Positions 6,111-9,927 of a DNA stretch of 9,927 nucleotides are shown piece after piece (position 1 is the stretch's first letter; every line of letters starts with the position of its first letter). The notes under the pieces were generated by a model. That model worked only from the letters and a program-made list of their open reading frames with translations, did not search any database and was not told the DNA's origin. The stretch spans positions 1 through 9,927 of the forward strand of contig NZ_JAIVFR010000155.1 in NCBI RefSeq assembly GCF_020829685.1. Reading direction: 5' to 3'. The stretch is from Nostoc sp. CHAB 5715 (GTDB lineage: Bacteria; Cyanobacteriota; Cyanobacteriia; Cyanobacteriales; Nostocaceae). The position numbers were made by a program, and so were the translations under genes.

Positions 6111-7334
6111 ATGCCAACCTACGTTGCCCGTGTTCGGGATTCTCAAGGAAAATCCCGAACAGAAAAAATTGTTGCTGAATCCTTGGTGCAAGCTCGTACT
6201 AATCTCAGAGAGCAAGGTTTTGTAGTCCAAGAACTCAAACAATTTCAAGGATTTCAGGTAAATTTTGACTTAAAAAAATTCCAGAATTCCTTTGTTAAGG
6301 TTTCTGTGAAAGACAAAGCCGTTTTTTCCCGTCAATTTGCCGTTTTGATGAATGCAGGGGTTGCGATCGTTAGAAGTCTTGGGGTACTTTCCGAGCAGTG
6401 TAGTAATACTAAACTCAAACAAGCCCTAATTGAAATTAGCAACGATGTTCAAAGCGGAATGAATCTTTCAGAGTCAATGCGGAAGCATCCTGACTGCTTT
6501 GATGGATTATATGTGAGTATGATTCAAGCTGGCGAAGTTGGTGGTGTTCTAGACGAAGTATTAAATCGTTTAGCCAAGTTGTTAGAAGATGTTGCCCGCT
6601 TACAAAACCAAATTAAATCAGCATTGTCTTATCCAAGTGTTGTGGGTTTTATCGCAGTTGCTATCTTTCTGGGTATGACCATTTTTCTGATTCCGGTTTT
6701 TGCGAAGATTTTTACAGAAATCGGAACTGAATTACCACCTCTAACGCAATTTTTGATGGATGCTAGTCTATTTTTGAGAAGTCCGAAGGTTTTCGTGCTT
6801 ATAGCTGCTCTTATAGGATTGAAAATTGGTTTTACACAATACAGTAAAACTCCTGCTGGCCGCTTAACAATTGATCGTTTTTCCCTGAAGATGCCGCTGT
6901 TTGGTGACTTAATTCAAAAATCTGCGGTTGCCCGCTTTAGCCGAACTTTTGGTTCTTTGACTCGTTCAGGTGTACCAATTTTAACTTGCTTGGAAATTGT
7001 CCGAGATACATCAGGAAACGTAGTGATTGCCAATGCGATAGACGCAGCCCGTATAGAGATTCAACAAGGAGGTATGATTAGCATTGCTTTACAAAAAGAT
7101 AGCGTTTTTCCGGCTATGGCAATTCAGATGATTAGTATTGGAGAAGAAACTGGAGAATTAGATGGAATGTTGATGAAAGTTGCCGATTTCTATGAAGATG
7201 AAGTCGAGCAGGCGGTAAAATCAATGACCAGTATTTTGGAACCAGTTATGATTGTATTTGTAGGGGGAATGGTTGGAACCATATTGTTAGCAATGTATTT
7301 ACCTATGTTTAAGGTATTTGAAAAGCTGGGATAG
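6111..7334 (+). CDS. pilC: Type IV pilus inner-membrane platform protein PilC
   Basis: PilC is the polytopic membrane protein on which PilB and PilT act. At 407 residues it has the family length. It begins with the PilC/GspF N-terminal segment (MPTYVARVRDSQGK). Two T2SSF domains follow, at about 70-193 (FSRQFAVLMNAGVAIVRSL at 72-90) and 272-394 (ARFSRTFGSLTRSGVPIL at 274-291). Each domain carries the GE-x-G-x-L motif: AGEVGGVLDEVL near 140 and IGEETGELDGML near 353. Predicted membrane helices are at about 173-195, 221-241 and 379-400, as expected. The ATG at 6111 is preceded by no clear Shine-Dalgarno sequence, but the conserved start of the protein fits. It is the third gene of the pil cluster, 169 bp after pilT. 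Confidence 0.96.
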   Translation: MPTYVARVRDSQGKSRTEKIVAESLVQARTNLREQGFVVQELKQFQGFQVNFDLKKFQNSFVKVSVKDKAVFSRQFAVLMNAGVAIVRSLGVLSEQCSNTKLKQALIEISNDVQSGMNLSESMRKHPDCFDGLYVSMIQAGEVGGVLDEVLNRLAKLLEDVARLQNQIKSALSYPSVVGFIAVAIFLGMTIFLIPVFAKIFTEIGTELPPLTQFLMDASLFLRSPKVFVLIAALIGLKIGFTQYSKTPAGRLTIDRFSLKMPLFGDLIQKSAVARFSRTFGSLTRSGVPILTCLEIVRDTSGNVVIANAIDAARIEIQQGGMISIALQKDSVFPAMAIQMISIGEETGELDGMLMKVADFYEDEVEQAVKSMTSILEPVMIVFVGGMVGTILLAMYLPMFKVFEKLG

Positions 7335-7343
7335 AGGATTAAA

Positions 7344-7410
7344 AGTTAAGAGTTATGAGTTAGGAGTTAGGAATTAAAACTTTTTATTTCTAATTTTTAA
7401 CTCATAACTC
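7344..7410. repeat. Heptamer array AGTTAGG with a 13-bp inverted repeat, after pilC
   Basis: Units AGTTAAG, AGTTATG, AGTTAGG and AGTTAGG (7344-7371) form a short heptamer array beginning 10 bp after the pilC stop codon. Its left part, GAGTTATGAGTTA (7350-7362), is repeated exactly in inverted orientation as TAACTCATAACTC (7398-7410). The 35-nt spacer is AT-rich and contains TTTTTA and ATTTTT runs. A transcript could fold into a long stem here, so this may act as a 3' boundary or stabiliser of the pil mRNA. The T-runs lie inside the loop, not after the stem, so it is not a textbook terminator. Confidence 0.75.
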
Positions 7411-7417
7411 CTGTACA

Positions 7418-7435
7418 GACGCGATTAATCGGGTT
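7418..7435. repeat. Degenerate copy of the GACGCGATTAATCGCGTC palindrome
   Basis: GACGCGATTAATCGGGTT, preceded by TGTACA and followed by TCTAC, is the same dispersed repeat seen intact at 8119-8136 and 8150-8169. Mutations in its right arm reduce the symmetry to the GCGATTAATCG centre. It lies 26 bp before the next gene. Confidence 0.75.
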
Positions 7436-7460
7436 TCTACTCCTCACTATTTAATAAACT

Positions 7461-8021
7461 ATGACTGTGCAAAAATCTCACTACGAAGCGAGTTTGGCAG
7501 AGTACAGCAATCATTTAGCTGCGATCGCCTTACTAAAGCAATATCGGCCATACTTGGAGATGATTCCCAGTCTGCGCCGTCCAGATGAAAGTGTCATCAC
7601 TATTCCCTTGCCAATTGTCCGTCTTCGCAATACTGCTACAACAGCCCCACAAACGATTTGCTTACCCTGTGATGTAGCAATTTTGATGTGCGATCCAGAG
7701 TGGAAAATCAAAACTGGAGCAGAAATTTTAGTCTTTATTCATCGTGCTGATGAAGACTTTTCTGATTTGTTAGGACGTTGGCGACAAACTCAAGTTTGGC
7801 TAGACAATGATTATGAGTGGTTGATGCCTCTGTGTCACAGTCATATTTTGAGTGAAGGAGCTAATATTATATATCCTCTGTTTGTCGTTTTTAACGAGAC
7901 TTTAGAACGCATCCAACGAGGACTTGTAGGGGCTGAACTTCCATTTATTATACAAACACCAGATTCGCTGCTTGAGGAGAATTCCACAGATATTTTTTCT
8001 CCAGAAACTCCACCAGCTTAA
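7461..8021 (+). CDS. Hypothetical protein downstream of pilC
   Basis: I do not recognise this 186-residue protein. It has no signal peptide and no membrane helix, and looks like a compact soluble mixed alpha/beta protein. The N-terminal part is helical (SHYEASLAEYSNHLAAIALLK). The middle carries two cysteines in ICLPCDVAILMCDPEW (a third nearby), followed by a hydrophobic strand (AEILVFIH). Aromatic residues cluster in QVWLDNDYEWLMPLCHSH (about 112-129). The tail is acidic and Ser/Pro-rich (EENSTDIFSPETPPA). Intact coding over 186 codons, cyanobacterial codon use and an internal GCGATCGC site at 7521 argue that it is a real gene. The ATG at 7461 lacks a Shine-Dalgarno sequence. It follows pilC by 126 bp in the same direction, but a repeat-rich gap separates them, so membership of the pil transcription unit is uncertain. 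Confidence 0.75.
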   Translation: MTVQKSHYEASLAEYSNHLAAIALLKQYRPYLEMIPSLRRPDESVITIPLPIVRLRNTATTAPQTICLPCDVAILMCDPEWKIKTGAEILVFIHRADEDFSDLLGRWRQTQVWLDNDYEWLMPLCHSHILSEGANIIYPLFVVFNETLERIQRGLVGAELPFIIQTPDSLLEENSTDIFSPETPPA

Positions 8022-8025
8022 AAAA

Positions 8026-8088
8026 AGTTAGAAGTTAACACTGAGGAGTTTGGAGTTTAAAATCGCAAGTTTGGAGTATATTCAGAGG
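8026..8088. repeat. Degenerate heptamer array of AGTTTGG type, nine units
   Basis: Units in strict 7-bp phase from 8026 are AGTTAGA, AGTTAAC, ACTGAGG, AGTTTGG, AGTTTAA, AATCGCA, AGTTTGG, AGTATAT and TCAGAGG. The array starts 4 bp after the stop codon of the hypothetical gene. It is more decayed than the array before pilT, but the period is kept without indels. Confidence 0.7.
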
Positions 8089-8118
8089 CTCTAAATTTGT
8101 GATTTTATATTTTAAACA

Positions 8119-8169
8119 GACGCGATTAATCGCGCCTCTACTCTTGTACAGGCGCGATTAATCGCGCCT
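8119..8169. terminator. Two GC-rich palindromes between convergent genes, possible bidirectional terminator
   Basis: GACGCGATTAATCGCGCC (8119-8136) is an 18-bp palindrome with one mismatched pair. AGGCGCGATTAATCGCGCCT (8150-8169) is a perfect 20-bp palindrome. They are joined by TCTACTCTTGTAC. The second ends one base before the stop codon of the - strand oxidoreductase, and the first lies 97 bp after the stop of the + strand gene. Their position between convergent genes and their strong stems suit transcript-end formation for both. They are also dispersed repeats, with a third copy at 7418-7435, so their placement may reflect mobility more than function. No T-run follows either stem. Confidence 0.5.
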
Positions 8170-8170
8170 A

Positions 8171-9193
8171 TTACCTAACAAACTGCGGCATAATTTCGGC
8201 AGCAGTGAATATTCCATAAATGCCGCGTTGGTACAATTGTCTACCAGCTTTGAGATAGCCAAAGGCGGGGCCGCAAACATTGGCTGCCATACTGGTTTCA
8301 TCTCCCAGAGTAAAGGTATGGGTGGAAATTTTCCCTTCAAAGGTGCGCCCTGTTACCTTAACGTTGGTGCTGAGAGGCTTTTTAGGATTGCGAGTATCGA
8401 CTACACCACCAACAGTAACGCGATCGCGCCCTACTATTCCCGCTACCTCTAGCATCACATCATCAGCGTGTTCCATATTCGTCAAGGTAAGCACACCATT
8501 AGTTTTATCTAGTAATGCTTCTACTTCTGCGTCAGTCATCGCCCTGGCGGTTTCCGCTGTGTAACCAGGGATATGGCCAATATCTTCCCGAACGGTGGCG
8601 CGGTAAGCTTCCCAGTTGGCAATTCCCACCCCGAAGGTAATTTCGACTTGGTGAATTTCCGCGTAGCTTTGGGCTGCTAAAGCTGCTGCGGCGGTTAACA
8701 GTCCGGGTGTAGCACCACAGCCTGTCATGTAAGTAATCCCGGCTGCTTGCAGTTCTTCTTTCATCGCTAGTAGTTGTTCTACAGCAGTGGTGCGCTTAAT
8801 CGCATCCACTAGCACGCCACGCCAACCAGATTTAATAAACTCCTTGGCTACAGAGGGGATAAAATCATTTGGTAGGTTGGGTAAAGCCAGAAAATACCCA
8901 TCCACTGGTTGAGCTATTTCAATTACATCCTGAATACTTTGATTTGTTAACGTACCAGCTGGCTCTAAATGACCTACCGAACCTTGGGACTGGTAGGTTG
9001 CAATGCATTTTTGAGTATTTAAACCTTCAGCAGCGTAAGCGTAACCTTTTTGATCTGCTGCGGCGACTAAAATCATTTCTTGTTTAGCAGCAAGTACCTT
9101 GGCGGCGGCTTGTCCGAGTCCGCCGAAACCTAGTACTCCTATGCGTATCGCTGGCGAAATATTTAGAGAATTTTTGACTTTTTCGGAATTCAT
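8171..9193 (-). CDS. Saccharopine-dehydrogenase-like NAD(P)-dependent oxidoreductase
   Basis: The 340-residue protein starts with a Rossmann dinucleotide-binding motif, [19 protein letters not shown] (GFGGLG at 22-27), followed by an acidic strand end ([11 protein letters not shown]). The middle carries [21 protein letters not shown], a Cys-Gly-x-Thr-Pro-Gly turn seen in saccharopine dehydrogenase-like proteins. The C-terminal half forms the substrate domain. A family resemblance is clear, but the substrate is unknown: lysine breakdown through saccharopine is not a known cyanobacterial pathway, and polyamine or other imine reductions by this fold are alternatives. The ATG at 9193 is preferred; an in-frame TTG at 9217 would add eight residues but coincides with the start of a heptamer array. 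No Shine-Dalgarno sequence is visible. The gene converges on the hypothetical gene to its left, and its own promoter must lie within or beyond the 9217-9286 repeat. Confidence 0.75.
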   Translation of the reverse strand: MNSEKVKNSLNISPAIRIGVLGFGGLGQAAAKVLAAKQEMILVAAADQKGYAYAAEGLNTQKCIATYQSQGSVGHLEPAGTLTNQSIQDVIEIAQPVDGYFLALPNLPNDFIPSVAKEFIKSGWRGVLVDAIKRTTAVEQLLAMKEELQAAGITYMTGCGATPGLLTAAAALAAQSYAEIHQVEITFGVGIANWEAYRATVREDIGHIPGYTAETARAMTDAEVEALLDKTNGVLTLTNMEHADDVMLEVAGIVGRDRVTVGGVVDTRNPKKPLSTNVKVTGRTFEGKISTHTFTLGDETSMAANVCGPAFGYLKAGRQLYQRGIYGIFTAAEIMPQFVR

Positions 9194-9216
9194 AGTCAAT
9201 TGGTTAAGTTGAATCA

Positions 9217-9286
9217 AAAGCTTTTAGCATTCGCCATCTCAGCTTCCAGCTTGTAACTGGTGGCTGATGGCTGATAGCTCAAAGCT
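9217..9286. repeat. Heptamer array of GATGGCT/GATAGCT type, ten units
   Basis: Ten units in strict 7-bp phase run AAAGCTT, TTAGCAT, TCGCCAT, CTCAGCT, TCCAGCT, TGTAACT, GGTGGCT, GATGGCT, GATAGCT and CAAAGCT; on the other strand the core reads AGCCATC, AGCTATC and so on. Most units end in GCT. The array lies 24 bp upstream of the oxidoreductase ATG, inside its expected promoter or leader. The remaining DNA to 9370 is AT-rich and holds only a small palindrome (ATGAAAA at 9363-9369 with TTTTCAT at 9375-9381) overlapping the stop codon of the broken toxin gene. Confidence 0.85.
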
Positions 9287-9370
9287 ATAGAGGTTAATTA
9301 TGATTCATTATCCTGGGTTCTTTGGCTGACTGATGTTTTTTTATGTAAGCTACTTGTACAGTATGAAAAA

Positions 9371-9824
9371 TTAATTTTCATCAACAAGCTGTAAAACCCT
9401 CTTGTATAAAGGTTCAGCCACCCAGAATCCTGCTTGGTTAATTAGAGCATCTAACAGAGGTTTCACGGCAGAAATTAGCTTTTGACTTTTAGCTTCAACC
9501 AAGATTCCTAAAATCCCTGTGTAGCTGAGATTTACTTTAGCCGCAACCATGCGACCACGACGTTCATCAATCAAAACTTGATCTGCTTTCATTTCCAGTG
9601 CTAGAGCGATCGCTTCAGCTTCACCAATATCCAATTCATTGCCGAGTGCTTCAACTAGTATACGATCTTGAACTGGACGAGTTTCAATCCAGATAAAAGT
9701 TTGTACTTCAGTTGCACCTGCAACTGGAAAGTTGGGATTCAGTTAGTTCTCGGTAGACAGCTTCAGGAATTAGGACTGTTCTGTAAAGCTGTTGTAGTAA
9801 CAATACCTTCGCCAAAAATAAATA
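9371..9824 (-). pseudogene. Broken DUF3368 (PIN-like) toxin gene: frameshift plus 5' truncation by an insertion sequence
   Basis: DUF3368 proteins are PIN-domain-like toxin candidates of about 160 residues, often encoded beside a small antitoxin. Two frames on the - strand together give one such protein. From 9824 the first reads (P)YLFLAKVLLLQQLYR then TVLIPEAVYRELTES, reaching about 9740. The second continues NPNFPVAGATEVQTFIWIET, then LDIGEAEAIALALEMKADQV, LIDERRGR, and ends at the stop 9371-9373. The second frame has a stop at 9743-9745, and the first runs into a stop within 13 codons of the join. One extra base near 9738 (GGGATTC on the + strand where GGGATC is expected) accounts for the shift: removing it gives RELTDPNFPVAGATEVQ. 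The N-terminal strand with the first catalytic Asp is missing, replaced by the hairpin and transposase start at 9825-9927. A shorter reading from TTG at 9634 could give 87 residues, but it lacks half the fold. The gene is almost certainly dead. Confidence 0.85.
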
Positions 9825-9885
9825 GGGCGTTCTGTAGTAAAGTTGTTGTTTACCACAACGACAACTTCCAGTCTACAGAACGCCC
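9825..9885. repeat. Long hairpin abutting the transposase start codon
   Basis: GGGCGTTCTGTAG (9825-9837) and CTACAGAACGCCC (9873-9885) are perfect 13-bp arms. Inside, AAGTTGTTGT and ACAACGACAACTT pair again with a 3-nt bulge around TTACC, making a stem-loop of about 61 bases. The ATG at 9886 follows the right arm without any gap. Folding of read-through RNA would place the start codon right at the stem base and hide any ribosome site, a protective arrangement known for some insertion sequences. Confidence 0.85.
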
Positions 9886-9927
9886 ATGCTAGATATAGTA
9901 ACACTTCTTTTAAGTTTAGAAGTTGAT
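9886..9927 (+). CDS. Transposase, first 14 codons (3' end outside window)
   Basis: The frame from ATG at 9886 reads MLDIVTLLLSLEVD and is open to the window edge. Short hydrophobic starts of this kind (ML-x-I/V-V-x-L-L) are familiar from cyanobacterial DDE transposases of IS4/IS701-like groups. Fourteen residues do not allow a family call. The context, with a hairpin directly in front and a disrupted gene beyond it, is the main support. No Shine-Dalgarno sequence is visible outside the hairpin arm. Confidence 0.4.
   Translation, partial: MLDIVTLLLSLEVD

Larger units (their letters stand above)
9825..9927. mobile_element. Left end of an insertion sequence (continues beyond window)
   Basis: Homology to the toxin gene stops at about 9824. 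From there a 61-bp inverted-repeat structure leads directly into an ATG-started frame resembling the N-terminus of a transposase. The same position being the break point of a conserved gene and the start of a transposase unit is good evidence for an insertion. The exact terminal inverted repeat and target duplication cannot be fixed, because the other end lies outside the window. The IS family is not assigned. Confidence 0.6.

Noticed and set aside
9825..9885. A 61-bp miniature element (MITE) alone, with no full insertion sequence.
   Set aside because: The - strand sequence beyond 9885 does not resume the toxin N-terminus in any frame, whereas the + strand opens a transposase-like frame, so a full insertion sequence is more likely.
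9668..9892. A 74-codon + strand frame opposite the toxin gene remnant.
   Set aside because: It is antisense to conserved DUF3368 coding and runs through the hairpin; no homology or ribosome site.

Overview
The window looks like chromosomal DNA from a filamentous, heterocyst-forming cyanobacterium of the Nostoc/Anabaena group. The octamer GCGATCGC (HIP1) occurs at 1904, 4069, 4279, 7521, 8420 and 9606. Most gaps between genes carry tandem heptanucleotide arrays of the type known from Nostoc and Calothrix. The recognisable proteins also read as cyanobacterial homologues. This identification rests on pattern recognition, not on a search.

Layout, left to right. Positions 1-519 hold the C-terminal end of a flavin amine or L-amino-acid oxidase on the + strand. 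Positions 520-894 are a non-coding gap dominated by eight tandem copies of a 21-bp unit that ends in a perfect inverted repeat. Positions 895-2457 encode a membrane-anchored sensor with two PAS domains and no output domain. Positions 2650-7334 are a type IV pilus cluster: pilB (extension ATPase), pilT (retraction ATPase) and pilC (inner-membrane platform). Positions 7461-8021 encode an unrecognised soluble protein. Converging on it from the - strand, 8171-9193 encodes a saccharopine-dehydrogenase-like oxidoreductase. Positions 9371-9824 (- strand) are the wreck of a PIN-like DUF3368 toxin gene, frameshifted and cut at its 5' end. From about 9825 to the right edge there appears to be the end of an insertion sequence with the first 14 codons of a transposase.

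The pil genes form the functional core. PilB drives pilus assembly on the PilC platform and PilT drives disassembly; in Nostoc-like organisms these power the gliding of hormogonia. A GGGAATACT element lies 34 nt before the pilB start codon. It matches the J-box consensus I recall for SigJ-dependent hormogonium promoters, so the cluster is probably a developmentally induced transcription unit. The upstream PAS sensor could feed signals into motility, but only its position supports this.

The most notable features are in the gaps. Five of them carry five different heptamer arrays, and one array holds a 23-bp insert whose removal restores the heptamer phase exactly, as expected for the small dispersed repeats of Nostoc. 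Palindromic repeats built on GCGATTAATCGC recur three times, two of them between convergent genes. I see no clearly new multi-gene system. The best leads are the repeat biology, the likely J-box, the doubly broken toxin gene and the hairpin abutting the transposase start.
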